A stretch of 35,944 bases of DNA from an uncultured Lachnospiraceae bacterium (GTDB lineage: Bacteria; Bacillota; Clostridia; Lachnospirales; Lachnospiraceae), in NCBI GenBank assembly GCA_949155905.1, contig CASCWU010000028.1, positions 1-35,944 on the forward strand, written 5' to 3'. Shown here in pieces: positions 1 to 6,551 of the stretch; positions within the stretch are counted from its first letter, which is position 1, and the number at the start of each line of letters is the position of its first letter. The notes beneath the pieces are model-generated. The model was not told the origin of the DNA. It saw nothing but the letters and a program-made list of their open reading frames with translations, and searched no databases. Position numbers and translations under genes: made by a program.

Positions 1-2
1 TG

Positions 3-149
3 GCAACTTATGACGCCATTTACAATGGGGTTGATAGCTACCAGGAGTTTGAAGGGGCGCTTCATATAGTGTTCAACATGGCACATGACCATATGGAGCA
101 TATGGAAGCGTTGACAGAGGAAGCGTTTGCATTGGCAAGGGAAGGATGA
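3..149 (+). CDS. C-terminal end of an unknown small protein (5' partial)
   Basis: The only open frame running in from the left edge ends with TGA at 147-149 and gives 48 residues. The fragment is rich in His, Met and acidic residues, with two closely spaced His-Met pairs near its middle, and looks helical. I do not recognise the family. It lies directly upstream of the tandem HTH gene with a gap of only 54 bases, so the two could be co-transcribed. Its start lies outside the window. Confidence 0.5.
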   Translation, partial: ATYDAIYNGVDSYQEFEGALHIVFNMAHDHMEHMEALTEEAFALAREG

Positions 150-171
150 TGGAGACAGTTGACACTAAGTA

Positions 172-187
172 GTTGCGACGTCGCAAC
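172..187. repeat. Perfect 16-bp palindrome, copy 1 of the CDVA family
   Basis: GTTGCGACGTCGCAAC reads identically on both strands. It lies 17 bases upstream of the preferred ATG of the HTH gene, in frame with it, and would read Ser-Cys-Asp-Val-Ala-Thr if translation began at the upstream TTG (159). The same core occurs in two other genes of this window in the same reading frame. Here it could act as an operator in the leader or as N-terminal coding sequence; the sequence does not decide. Confidence 0.85.
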
Positions 188-203
188 AGAAAGGGAAGAG
201 GTT

Positions 204-620
204 ATGCGAAAGAACCTGAAGGAAGCCCGCCAGAGGGCGGGCATGACACAGCAAGAGGTGGCAGAATGTTTAAAAATTGATTTATGCACTTATCAGCGGA
301 TAGAGGCGGGAGAAACCCCAGGGAGTATCAGGGTATGGGATGCCCTGGAAGATCTGTATGGAATTCCCCAACGCAAGCTCCGGGAGAAAAGTCGGCCTCA
401 ACAGGAAGATAAGGAGAATATGCGTAAGAAGCTGAAGGAAGCCCGCCAGAAGGCGGGCATGACACAGAAGCAGGTAGCAGAATTTTTGGGAATCACTCTC
501 CGGATGTACCAACGGTTAGAGAGCGGAGAGCTTACGGGTAGCGTTAAACGTTGGGACGATTTGGAAGATCTGTTTGGGATTCCTCAGCGTCAGCTCCGGG
601 AGAAAAGTCAGCCTCAATAG
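204..620 (+). CDS. Tandem-duplicated XRE-type HTH protein
   Basis: The 138-residue product is two copies of one HTH domain in a row. Repeat 1 starts at residue 1 and repeat 2 at residue 73, an exact 216-base period (ATG 204 and ATG 420), and both share the arrangement LKEARQ-AGMTQ--VAE---I----YQR-E-GE. Each copy is a Cro/CI-like domain ending in a conserved LREKS-PQ tail, so one chain could bind two adjacent half-sites as a built-in dimer. ATG 204 is chosen because AGGGAAGAGG lies just upstream; TTG 159 in the same frame is an alternative that would add a CDVA palindrome peptide. ATG 420 follows AAGGAGAAT and could start a single-domain product. The last 77 bases overlap the convergent repressor gene. 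Its target and role are unknown; a Cro-like or antirepressor function is inferred from position. Confidence 0.75.
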   Translation: MRKNLKEARQRAGMTQQEVAECLKIDLCTYQRIEAGETPGSIRVWDALEDLYGIPQRKLREKSRPQQEDKENMRKKLKEARQKAGMTQKQVAEFLGITLRMYQRLESGELTGSVKRWDDLEDLFGIPQRQLREKSQPQ

Positions 621-1011
621 GAAGAAAAGGCTCCAGTATGATGTTGCCTTTATCATCAAGATATACCTTGGAAAATAAGGCAGGGAGGAGATGGGCAAGC
701 TGGCCTTCGGAAAAATGATACAGATCATGTCTTTCGGAAAAAGAAGGATAAAGTTCATACAAAACATCCAGAATTTCCTTCTTGACAGAAAGAACCTCTT
801 CCCAATTAGAAAAGAAGCCGTTTCCTATTAAGCAATCCATTGGAACATCAAAGTATGCTGCAATAGATATGGCAGTAGAGAGGGGCGGTTCGATAGTGCC
901 TTCTTCATATCGCTGATAGGTTCGTAGAGCAATACCAAGGTGATCAGCAATGGTTTTTTGTGTAATTTTGGAACGTTTGCGGATTTGTCTTAATCGTTCA
1001 TTAAATTTCAT
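544..1011 (-). CDS. XRE-family phage repressor-like regulator
   Basis: The 155-residue protein has an N-terminal HTH of about 60 residues (RLRQIRKRSKITQ, then a recognition segment LGIALRTYQRYEEG), the pattern of CI/Xre repressors. The rest is not a LexA-type autoprotease as far as I can see, since no Ser-Lys dyad context is evident, so induction may not use RecA-stimulated self-cleavage. An AGGAGG site sits 8 bases upstream of ATG 1011. It is transcribed away from the early operon, with the promoter/operator region (1031-1083) between them, the classic lysogeny switch arrangement. Its last 26 residues are encoded antisense to the end of the tandem HTH gene, which suggests the C-terminus was remodelled by a junction there. 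Identification as the lysogeny repressor is inference from context. Confidence 0.8.
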   Translation of the reverse strand: MKFNERLRQIRKRSKITQKTIADHLGIALRTYQRYEEGTIEPPLSTAISIAAYFDVPMDCLIGNGFFSNWEEVLSVKKEILDVLYELYPSFSERHDLYHFSEGQLAHLLPALFSKVYLDDKGNIILEPFLPIEADFSPGADAEESQTDLPNRPNV

Positions 1012-1030
1012 AAAGTAACCTCCTAAAACA

Positions 1031-1059
1031 TTGACAACGCACTTTAACGTCGATATAAT
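1031..1059 (+). promoter_or_regulatory. Consensus sigma-A promoter for the early operon
   Basis: TTGACA (1031-1036), a 17-base spacer and TATAAT (1054-1059) match the housekeeping consensus at all twelve hexamer positions. It points toward the early genes that begin at 1205 and away from the repressor. Transcription should start near 1066. Confidence 0.9.
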
Positions 1060-1083
1060 ATAAATTACGATGTAAAAGTGCGT
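1037..1083. promoter_or_regulatory. Inverted-repeat operator over the early promoter
   Basis: Arms at 1037-1052 and 1068-1083 are near-perfect reverse complements: CGCACTTTAACGTCG against CGCACTTTTACATCG read from the other strand, 13 of 15 matching. They bracket the -10 box, with one arm in the -35/-10 spacer and the other over the expected start site. Binding there would block the promoter. The adjacent XRE repressor is the obvious candidate ligand; this is inferred from position. Confidence 0.75.
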
Positions 1084-1204
1084 AGAAAAAAGAATAGCCG
1101 ACGTGTTAAGTCATATATTAGTTTAGCACAACAAAGACTGAAACGCAAATAGATTATGAAGAAGTTTTGGAATGTTTTTTGGTAATAGGGAAGGAGGGAT
1201 AAGA

Positions 1205-1318
1205 TTGAACCCAGATGTAATCACAATCGAGGATTGCCTGGAAATGTATGCTATGAAAGGCAAAGTAGCCATTATTAACGATGGCAAGGTGCTATGGTTT
1301 GCTGACGAGAGGGATTAA
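1205..1318 (+). CDS. 37-residue conserved-looking phage miniprotein (TTG start)
   Basis: TTG 1205 follows a strong site, AAGGAGGGATAAGA, and opens a 37-codon frame ending TAA at 1316-1318. The product has an acidic N-terminal helix (IEDCLEMYAMKGK) and a short beta segment (VAIINDGKVLWF), a layout I have seen in small early proteins of Clostridia phages. It is the first gene after the early promoter. Function is unknown. The good ribosome site and protein-like composition support it despite its size and alternative start codon. Confidence 0.65.
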   Translation: MNPDVITIEDCLEMYAMKGKVAIINDGKVLWFADERD

Positions 1319-1376
1319 ACTTGTCAAGTCGGACAAGCGGAAAAGCATAAGATGAAAAAATGGGAGGTGAGCATAG

Positions 1377-1637
1377 ATGAGAGGACCAGCAACGGAACGG
1401 GAGCAGTTCTTCATGGTGCAGTTTGGCTATCGTCTTAGATACGATGAAGATGGACATAAGGAGTTCGTAAAGGATTTACCTACAGGAGCCCAAAATATTA
1501 TTAAAACACGGGCGATTGTGGAAACACAAGAGGAGATAGATCAGATTGTGCATAACGTCTCTGTGATAGCCAGCAGGGCAGCACGGCGGAAAGCTTTGGC
1601 CGGATTGCCTGACGACGATGATCATTCGTTGGAATGA
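1377..1637 (+). CDS. Early phage protein of unknown function, 86 aa
   Basis: ATG 1377 is preceded by GGGAGGTGAGCATAG. The chain has a beta-like N-terminal half (FMVQFGYRLRYDEDG), then a helix-rich part containing the runs EEIDQIV and ASRAARRKA, and an acidic Asp-rich end. No catalytic or binding motif is recognised. It is the second gene of the early operon. Confidence 0.7.
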   Translation: MRGPATEREQFFMVQFGYRLRYDEDGHKEFVKDLPTGAQNIIKTRAIVETQEEIDQIVHNVSVIASRAARRKALAGLPDDDDHSLE

Positions 1638-1643
1638 AAATAT

Positions 1644-1671
1644 CCCCGTAGGAGCGGCAACTCCAGCGGGG
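1644..1671 (+). other. Intergenic RNA hairpin
   Basis: CCCCG (1644-1648) pairs with CGGGG (1667-1671), and inside it GGAG (1651-1654) pairs with CTCC (1661-1664). No U-run follows directly, so a simple intrinsic terminator is unlikely. It may protect or process the transcript between the 86-residue gene and the zinc-ribbon gene. Confidence 0.45.
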
Positions 1672-1734
1672 ACAAGGTAGTGAATTTTTGGAATACACTA
1701 CCACTACCATATCAGAAAAATGGAGGAAAGTCAA

Positions 1735-1911
1735 ATGAAACGGAACAGAAAACCATATCAGATCTGCCCCTATTGCGGCGGACATCTGGATTATGGCGAA
1801 AAATGTACCTGTAGAGAGGAAGCCGAGCAGAGTCGCCAGGAGCTGGAAGGGTGGTTCTGCCCTGGCAAAAACGGGCAGAGGGAGATAAGGGGGATATCAT
1901 GCGGAAGATAG
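1735..1911 (+). CDS. Small zinc-ribbon protein
   Basis: Translation from ATG 1735 (AGGAAAGTCAA upstream) gives 58 residues with a four-cysteine knuckle, CPYCGGHLDYGEKCTC, near the N-terminus, followed by a charged helix and a further Cys. ATG 1720 in the same frame is possible but contains the ribosome site. Its end overlaps the transglycosylase start (1899) by 13 bases, so the two are probably translationally coupled. Probable zinc binding is inferred from the Cys spacing; the molecular role is unknown. Confidence 0.7.
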   Translation: MKRNRKPYQICPYCGGHLDYGEKCTCREEAEQSRQELEGWFCPGKNGQREIRGISCGR

Positions 1912-2408
1912 GAAGGTATGCTATGCCAATGCTGGCTGCTGCCGCAACAGCGGTTTTGCTGTATGCTTCACAGCCAGTCCGGGCAGGAGAGACGACAGAG
2001 GCAGTAGAGGTGCCAGAGCATGTGATAGAACTATCGGAACAGCTAGGGCAGGAGTATGGTATCTGCCCGGAGCTGCTTCAGGCGATTTGCTGGAGGGAAA
2101 GCCGGTTTCAGGCAGAAGCGAGAAATGGAGGCTGTATCGGAATCATGCAGGTATCCAAGCGTTGGCATGTGGACAGAATGGACAAGCTGGGTGTGAGCAA
2201 TTTAACCGATCCAGCGCAGAACATGGAGGTGGCAGCAGATTATCTTCGGGAGTTATTTCAGAAGTACCATGACGCAGGGATTGTGCTGATGGTGTATAAC
2301 GGAGACTCTCGCGTGTGGGAGGTGCTGGAGGGACGAGAAGAACTTTCTGGTTATGCCAGGGAGATATTGGAACTGTCAGAGCGCTTAGAACGGCAGCATG
2401 GAAAATAG
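1899..2408 (+). CDS. Secreted lytic transglycosylase (SLT fold)
   Basis: The 169-residue protein begins with a basic stretch and a hydrophobic segment (about residues 9-22) ending VRA-G near residue 30, a typical signal peptide. The mature part is a Slt/lysozyme-like domain: ICWRESRF with the catalytic Glu at 67, GCIGIMQVS (79-86), NMEVAADYLREL (108-119) and VLMVYNGD (129-136). These enzymes cleave the MurNAc-GlcNAc bond of peptidoglycan with 1,6-anhydro product formation, outside the membrane. ATG 1899 is chosen because AAGGGGGATATC precedes it and the signal peptide then starts the chain. It sits in the early operon between a zinc-ribbon gene and the annealing protein, not with lysis or tail genes. 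Confidence 0.85.
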   Translation: MRKIGRYAMPMLAAAATAVLLYASQPVRAGETTEAVEVPEHVIELSEQLGQEYGICPELLQAICWRESRFQAEARNGGCIGIMQVSKRWHVDRMDKLGVSNLTDPAQNMEVAADYLRELFQKYHDAGIVLMVYNGDSRVWEVLEGREELSGYAREILELSERLERQHGK

Positions 2409-2500
2409 GAAAGAACAATAGAGAGAATCAGAGGACCTTTTGTCCACACAGTTAGAGCAAGGCGGGAGTATCCGGATTCGATAGAAGGAGGAAACAGAGG

Positions 2501-3190
2501 ATGGGTAAGATGGAAGTTTATCAGAAGTTATTAGCCGTGCAGTCGGAATTGAAGGCGCCAAAGAACCTCTATAACATCTTTGGTAAGTATTACTACCGCA
2601 ATGCGGAATCCATTCTGGAGGCAGCAAAGCCACTTTTAAAACAGGTGGGAGCAGTATTGGTCGTGACAGATACGATAGAGGCAGTAGGCAATCGAATCTA
2701 TGTAAGAGCAACCGCAGTCTTTACAGACCCCGAAAGTATGGAACAAGTATCTTGTTCAGCTTGCGCCCGTGAGGAAGAGACAAAAAAGGGAATGGATGCG
2801 TCGCAAATTACCGGGGCTGCCAGCAGCTATGCCAGGAAATATGCCTTGAATGGGCTATTTTGTTTGGATGATAACAAAGATGCGGATGCCTTGCCGCAAG
2901 ACCATTCCCAGAGAACGGAGAAAGGGTCAGGTAGTCAAAGAGGAAACAGCCCATCTGGTAGAAACCAGGGAGGCAGCAGCCAGGGAACAGCCGGAGGTCA
3001 GAGGGTAGTAAAAGAGAAAGAAGCCTTGGTAAAAGCAGTGTTAGAGGAAATCTGCCGGACAAGGAAGAGCAGCAAATATTTCTTAGAACTTTATCATGTG
3101 GAGAAATTTGCAGATATGAGGGCAGAGGATTTGGAGACTGTATGGAATACGTTACAAGGTCTGCCGGATTACCAGGAGAAGGGGCGATAA
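2501..3190 (+). CDS. erf: ERF-family single-strand annealing recombinase
   Basis: The 229-residue protein has the ERF layout: an N-terminal helix with KLLAVQSEL, the AAKPLLKQVG and VVTDT strand region, and the family signature ASQITGAASSYARKYAL followed by LFCLDDNKDADA (about residues 100-130). The Gly/Ser/Gln-rich stretch at about 135-165 is a linker to a C-terminal helical domain. ERF proteins anneal complementary single strands for phage circularisation and recombination in the cytoplasm. AAGGAGG lies 9 bases before ATG 2501. It is followed after one base by the NinB-like gene, so the two form a recombination unit. Confidence 0.9.
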   Translation: MGKMEVYQKLLAVQSELKAPKNLYNIFGKYYYRNAESILEAAKPLLKQVGAVLVVTDTIEAVGNRIYVRATAVFTDPESMEQVSCSACAREEETKKGMDASQITGAASSYARKYALNGLFCLDDNKDADALPQDHSQRTEKGSGSQRGNSPSGRNQGGSSQGTAGGQRVVKEKEALVKAVLEEICRTRKSSKYFLELYHVEKFADMRAEDLETVWNTLQGLPDYQEKGR

Positions 3191-3191
3191 G

Positions 3192-3737
3192 ATGGAAGAA
3201 TTAAAGGGAAAGCTGTATAGCCTGACCATTGACCCTCCTACCAGGAAGTATATCCTTAGCTTCCTGGTAGATTCCGGGGACGTGGAGAACTTTTACCAAA
3301 AGACAAAAAGGGACATGCCTCTCCAAATCAAAGTGAACCAGAGGAGAAGGAAACGGAGCCTGGACGCAAATGCCTATGCCTGGGTGCTGATGTCTAAAAT
3401 AGCAGCGCTATCCGGTTTGGACAAGGATTCCGTGTACGAAATGATGTTGCAGCGGTATGGCTGCTTCTGGCAGGATGAGGAAGGAAACTATTTCTCCTTT
3501 CTTCTCCCTGCCGGGGAAGAACCAGAACGGGCTGGAATCCATGCAAAGTGTATCAGTTCCGGCTGGAGGGATGGGATAGCGATGGATACCTATCTGCTCC
3601 TGAAGGGTTCTAGTGAATATGATAGTCAGGAAATGTCCCAGTTTATAGACGGCATTATGCTGGATTGCAAGGATTTGGGGATTGAGACGCTGCCGCCGGA
3701 GGAACTAGCCCGGATGATGGCAGCCTGGAACCCGTAA
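3192..3737 (+). CDS. NinB/Orf-like recombination protein
   Basis: The 181-residue protein contains the diagnostic-looking run KRSLDANAYAWVLMSKIA (about residues 54-71), the following SVYEMMLQRYG helix, and a C-terminal KGSSEYDSQEMSQFIDGIM segment. This arrangement is shared by NinB (lambda Orf-like) proteins, which help load or mediate strand exchange at phage replication forks and commonly sit next to Erf or Bet. The ATG lies one base after the erf stop. Family assignment is from memory of the motif, so moderate; a HNH-type resolvase annotation is sometimes given to similar proteins, but I see no HNH motif. Confidence 0.65.
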   Translation: MEELKGKLYSLTIDPPTRKYILSFLVDSGDVENFYQKTKRDMPLQIKVNQRRRKRSLDANAYAWVLMSKIAALSGLDKDSVYEMMLQRYGCFWQDEEGNYFSFLLPAGEEPERAGIHAKCISSGWRDGIAMDTYLLLKGSSEYDSQEMSQFIDGIMLDCKDLGIETLPPEELARMMAAWNP

Positions 3738-3811
3738 CAGGGGTTTTTATCAAAGAGGCACCAAGCATATCACAATATCCCTTTTGCCTCCTGTCAGGCA
3801 GGAAAACGAAT

Positions 3812-3831
3812 CCGTGTGTCAATTCACACGG
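3812..3831 (+). other. Perfect intergenic hairpin
   Basis: CCGTGTG (3812-3818) and CACACGG (3825-3831) form a perfect 7-bp stem with a 6-base loop. No U-tract follows. The 160-base gap between the NinB-like gene and the replication gene holds no convincing gene, only this element and purine-rich leader sequence. It could be a processing site or a protein-binding site near the origin. Confidence 0.5.
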
Positions 3832-3897
3832 GTAGATGTTTATCAGTATATTGGTAAAACCGGTCTGGCAGGGAAAAGGGAAGAAAGGCATGGAGGA

Positions 3898-4881
3898 ATG
3901 AGAGATAGTACAATCTTTTACCGGAGCTTTTATGATGCAATAAAAGAACTTCCGGCAGAGCAGCAGGTGAACTGTTTCCACGCGATTATGGATTACGCTC
4001 TGGATGGGAAGGAACCAGAAGGGAATGGGATAGAAAGGACCGTGTTTACGCTGGTACGGCCTCAGATTGACACCAACAATCAACGGTATGAAAACGGCAC
4101 GAAAGGCGGCAGACCAAGGGAAAAAGCAGAGCAGCGTCAGGAAACTGCCGAACAGAGACCAAGAGAAAACCAAACCAGAACCAAGTCAGAACCAAAAGGA
4201 AACCAGATAGAAACCAAACCAGAACCAGAGAATAACCAAGAGGAAACCAGCCCAGAACCAAAAGAGAACCAAAGAGAAACCGAAGCAGAACCGAAGGAGA
4301 ACCAAGAGGAAACCAAACCAGAACCTAATGTAAATGATAATGATAATGATAATGGTAATGTAAATGATAATGGTAATGATAAAACAGAGAGAAAGGATCT
4401 GCGTGTGTGCGCACATGTGCGCGAGGAAGGTCATACAGAGATCGTGACGGGAATCCTCGATAGCGGAAAGCCACCAGGACAGGGGGACAAGAAGCAGGAG
4501 CCAGGGACGAGGTTTCCGGACTTCTGGAAGTTCTACCCCAAACAGGTAGAGAGACAAATGGCATATCAGGAGTATTTATCTTTGCTGAACCATACACAAG
4601 GGCTTGACGAGGACAAGCTTATTCAGGCTGCCCGGAATTATGCGGAGACCTGTCAAATCCGGGGGACGGCAGAGCGGTTTATCAAGCATCCGGCGAACTG
4701 GCTGGCAGATGGCACATGGATGGACTATATGCCGGCGGTATATCGGAGACCAGAAGCAGAAGGGAAGCCCTGGCAGCAGGGAAATAACCGGTTTTTGGCT
4801 TTTCCACAACGGGAATATGGTCAGACAGACTACCAAACCCTGGAGCAAAGGCTGCTAAAAAATCAGGCGGGGGATGGGTAA
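3898..4881 (+). CDS. Phage replication protein with internal repeats (DUF6291-like N-terminus)
   Basis: From ATG 3898 the protein is 327 residues. The N-terminal domain (1-75) has the pattern FYRSFYDAIKELP---Q--CFHAIMDYALDG, then PQIDTNNQRYENG, found at the head of many Clostridia replisome-organiser proteins. Next come five 11-residue repeats of the type ENQEETKPEPK (residues 90-144) and an Asn/Asp stretch. The C-terminal domain (about 200-327) has FWKFYPKQVERQMAYQEY and FIKHPANWLADGTW, like DnaD/primosome-associated phage proteins that recruit the helicase. Met 3898 is preferred over 3784 because the conserved domain starts there and GGAGG is adjacent, though the spacing is short. No separate helicase loader is visible. 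Internal repeats probably double as the origin. Confidence 0.8.
   Translation: MRDSTIFYRSFYDAIKELPAEQQVNCFHAIMDYALDGKEPEGNGIERTVFTLVRPQIDTNNQRYENGTKGGRPREKAEQRQETAEQRPRENQTRTKSEPKGNQIETKPEPENNQEETSPEPKENQRETEAEPKENQEETKPEPNVNDNDNDNGNVNDNGNDKTERKDLRVCAHVREEGHTEIVTGILDSGKPPGQGDKKQEPGTRFPDFWKFYPKQVERQMAYQEYLSLLNHTQGLDEDKLIQAARNYAETCQIRGTAERFIKHPANWLADGTWMDYMPAVYRRPEAEGKPWQQGNNRFLAFPQREYGQTDYQTLEQRLLKNQAGDG
4165..4384 (+). other. Putative replication origin: five 33-bp iterons and AT-rich stretch
   Basis: Five direct repeats of exactly 33 bases start at 4165, 4198, 4231, 4264 and 4297. The most constant parts are AACCA in the first third and a CCAGAACC-like block in the last third. They are followed at once by about 55 bases made almost wholly of TAATGATAATG-type sequence (4327-4384), which should melt easily. 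Iterons next to an AT-rich unwinding element inside the initiator gene is the plan of the lambda origin, and SPP1 origins also pair repeats with an AT-rich segment. Origin function is inference; a protein linker explains the repeats equally at the coding level. Confidence 0.5.
4409..4422. repeat. Perfect 14-bp palindrome in the replication gene
   Basis: GCGCACATGTGCGC is self-complementary and lies 25 bases after the AT-rich stretch. In frame it encodes Cys-Ala-His-Val-Arg. It could be a binding site at the origin or an in-frame palindromic insertion like the CDVA elements. Confidence 0.7.
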
Positions 4882-4961
4882 GGTCTGTCTTGTGGATAGA
4901 GAAGCGGTACAGGCCAGACGATGTGGATAATGGGAAAATCGGAGGAAGGTAGAAAAACAGC

Positions 4962-5213
4962 ATGAAAAGAGAGAGTGGTATCCTCTGGACAGAGGAAGCT
5001 TATCGGGCAGCCTGCTTCCGGCTGACGGTAGGGCGTAGGGTGATCGTTCACCAGAGAGAGGTGGAAACGACCTGGGGGAAGGTTTCCCGGAGGAGAAAGG
5101 CTGTCGTGACAGGCCGCTATCCGCATATCCTAAGTGTGCGGTATGGGAATGGTATGACGGAATCCTTCCGCTACCCGGATGTGGTACGGGAAGGGATTTT
5201 GGAAGTGGTGTGA
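4962..5213 (+). CDS. Small basic phage protein, unknown function
   Basis: The 83-residue product is basic and beta-rich, with RRVIVHQREVETTW, then KAVVTGRYPHILSVRYGNGMTESFRY and a final helix VVREGILEVV. Short phage early proteins with a KY/RYPH strand core and no known function look like this. GGAGGAAGG lies upstream, somewhat distant from ATG 4962. The short gap before it (4882-4961) holds no gene. It precedes the Cys-rich gene by 25 bases. Confidence 0.65.
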   Translation: MKRESGILWTEEAYRAACFRLTVGRRVIVHQREVETTWGKVSRRRKAVVTGRYPHILSVRYGNGMTESFRYPDVVREGILEVV

Positions 5214-5238
5214 AGGAAGCAGGAAGGAGGAGAAACAG

Positions 5239-6537
5239 ATGGAAGGTCAGATGGATTATCAGGACTTAAAGACTGCGATAAGAGGGCATTTAAACAGCGC
5301 AGCCGAGGACTTTTTCCTGGTGGGCTACCTACTCCGGCAGGTGAGCGAAAACGCGCTTTTCACCGAGGATGGTTATACCAGCATATGGGAGTTTGCCAAG
5401 GGGGAGTATGGTCTAAGCGCCTCTAGTGCAAGCCGGTTTATGGCGATCAACGCCCGCTTCTCCATCGATGGCGGAGAACATATGGCAGAACGGTATATCG
5501 GGATGGGCGTCAGTAAGCTGCAGGAGATGTTAGGGCTGCCAGACGAAGAACTGGAGAAGGTGACACAGGAAACGACGGTAAAGGAAATCCGGGCAATGAA
5601 AAAGAAGCAGGAGGAAGTGCTTTCCTTTCATGGACTGCCGAAAACGGTCTATCCAGAGGGGTTCTTCTTGACGACACCTGGATGTGGTGATGGGAAATAC
5701 TCTTGTTTTCTTTGCGCCCGTCCTTGCAGTATACGGCAGAAGGAGCGATATTGCAGGACGGCAACCTGCGGGAACCCCTTCCCTTGTACGCAGATGGGAG
5801 AAGAAAAGCGAAAAACAATAGAGGAAGGGGTATACGGGGAAAAGTGCCAATTCCTGCACCCGGAGTTGGCGCCGGTAACAGAAAGGAGCCAGGAACCAGA
5901 TCCCTGCTGCCTGGATTGCAGGTATAAGCTTTGCTACTACCGTTGCGACGTCGCAAGGAACCGGGATATCGGAGGGCAGGAAAAGCCGGAGAGTGTGGAT
6001 ACTTGTTGCGACGTCGCAAAGAAACACGACGAAGAAGAGAAAAAGAAAGTCCCTGTAACGGTACAGGAAGCGCTGCCAGAAGAGCGGCAGGAGCAGCAGC
6101 ACGAAGAACCAGCAGAAACGGAAATCATAGAGGCAGAGTTCTGGGAGGTGGAAGAGGGGCAGCAGGAATCAGAACTAATGCTTTGTGATACCTGTGAACA
6201 TGGTAGCAAGTGCTTTGGAAAAAAGACACAGGCTGACGGGTGTATGGGGTATGAGGAAAAGCTGGAAGCAGACGGGCTGGAGAAAACAGGAGCAGAGCAA
6301 GAATCCAATCCAGAGCAGTATACCAGTTGGGATGTCCAGAACCTGCTCCATCAGTGCAAAAAGGATTTGAAGGAGTACAAGGAGTTAGAAGTTCCCTTCC
6401 TGATGATACAAAGACAAAGGATTTATGTAGACGCTCTGGAGCTTTTGCTGGCAAAGTGGGGAGAAGAATGCGAGAAGGAGACAGAGGAGGAAGAAATGCT
6501 TCCGGGACAGATGTCTTTAGAGGAACTGATTGGATAG
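5239..6537 (+). CDS. Cys-rich early phage protein with N-terminal DNA-binding-like domain
   Basis: Start ATG 5239 follows AGGAGGAGAAACAG; the frame extends upstream to 5179 but without a site. Of 432 residues, 1-120 form a helical domain with GYLLRQV, SIWEFAKGEYGLSASSASRFMAIN and KLQEMLGL, in which GLSASSASRFMAIN resembles an HTH recognition region. Three Cys clusters follow: residues about 150-185 (CFLCARPC, YCRTATCGNPFPC), 222-236 (CCLDCRYKLCYYRC) and 316-335 (CDTCEHGSKCFG), each able to bind metal. Acidic low-complexity segments separate them. Two CDVA palindrome peptides lie at residues 236 and 257. Proteins with this head are common in Lachnospiraceae prophages, without a proven role that I know; a regulatory function is a guess. 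Confidence 0.75.
   Translation: MEGQMDYQDLKTAIRGHLNSAAEDFFLVGYLLRQVSENALFTEDGYTSIWEFAKGEYGLSASSASRFMAINARFSIDGGEHMAERYIGMGVSKLQEMLGLPDEELEKVTQETTVKEIRAMKKKQEEVLSFHGLPKTVYPEGFFLTTPGCGDGKYSCFLCARPCSIRQKERYCRTATCGNPFPCTQMGEEKRKTIEEGVYGEKCQFLHPELAPVTERSQEPDPCCLDCRYKLCYYRCDVARNRDIGGQEKPESVDTCCDVAKKHDEEEKKKVPVTVQEALPEERQEQQHEEPAETEIIEAEFWEVEEGQQESELMLCDTCEHGSKCFGKKTQADGCMGYEEKLEADGLEKTGAEQESNPEQYTSWDVQNLLHQCKKDLKEYKELEVPFLMIQRQRIYVDALELLLAKWGEECEKETEEEEMLPGQMSLEELIG
5943..5956. repeat. CDVA palindrome, copy 2
   Basis: TTGCGACGTCGCAA is perfectly self-complementary and reads Cys-Asp-Val-Ala in the surrounding gene. It sits at the edge of the second Cys cluster, 63 bases before copy 3. Confidence 0.85.
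6006..6019. repeat. CDVA palindrome, copy 3
   Basis: TTGCGACGTCGCAA again, identical over 14 bases to copy 2 and in the same reading frame, giving Cys-Asp-Val-Ala followed by a Lys/Glu-rich stretch. Confidence 0.85.
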
Positions 6538-6551
6538 GAGAGAGAGAAGTC

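Noticed and set aside
3719-3790. Intrinsic terminator after the NinB-like gene (CAGGGGTTTTTATC)
   Set aside because: There is a T-run but no adequate stem just before it.
3784-3897. Upstream extension of the replication gene to an ATG at 3784
   Set aside because: The added 38 residues lack the family pattern, cross a perfect hairpin, and have no ribosome site.
4165-4329. CRISPR array
   Set aside because: The repeats are contiguous with no spacers and are coding.
4186-4597. Minus-strand frames opposite the replication-gene repeats, rich in Phe/Leu/Trp or His/Tyr
   Set aside because: They are mirror images of the Glu/Pro/Asn repeats and have no start signals.
5530-6102. 190-codon minus-strand frame containing CDVAT twice
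   Set aside because: The peptide arises because the palindromes read the same on both strands; the rest is Leu/Phe-rich shadow of an acidic protein.
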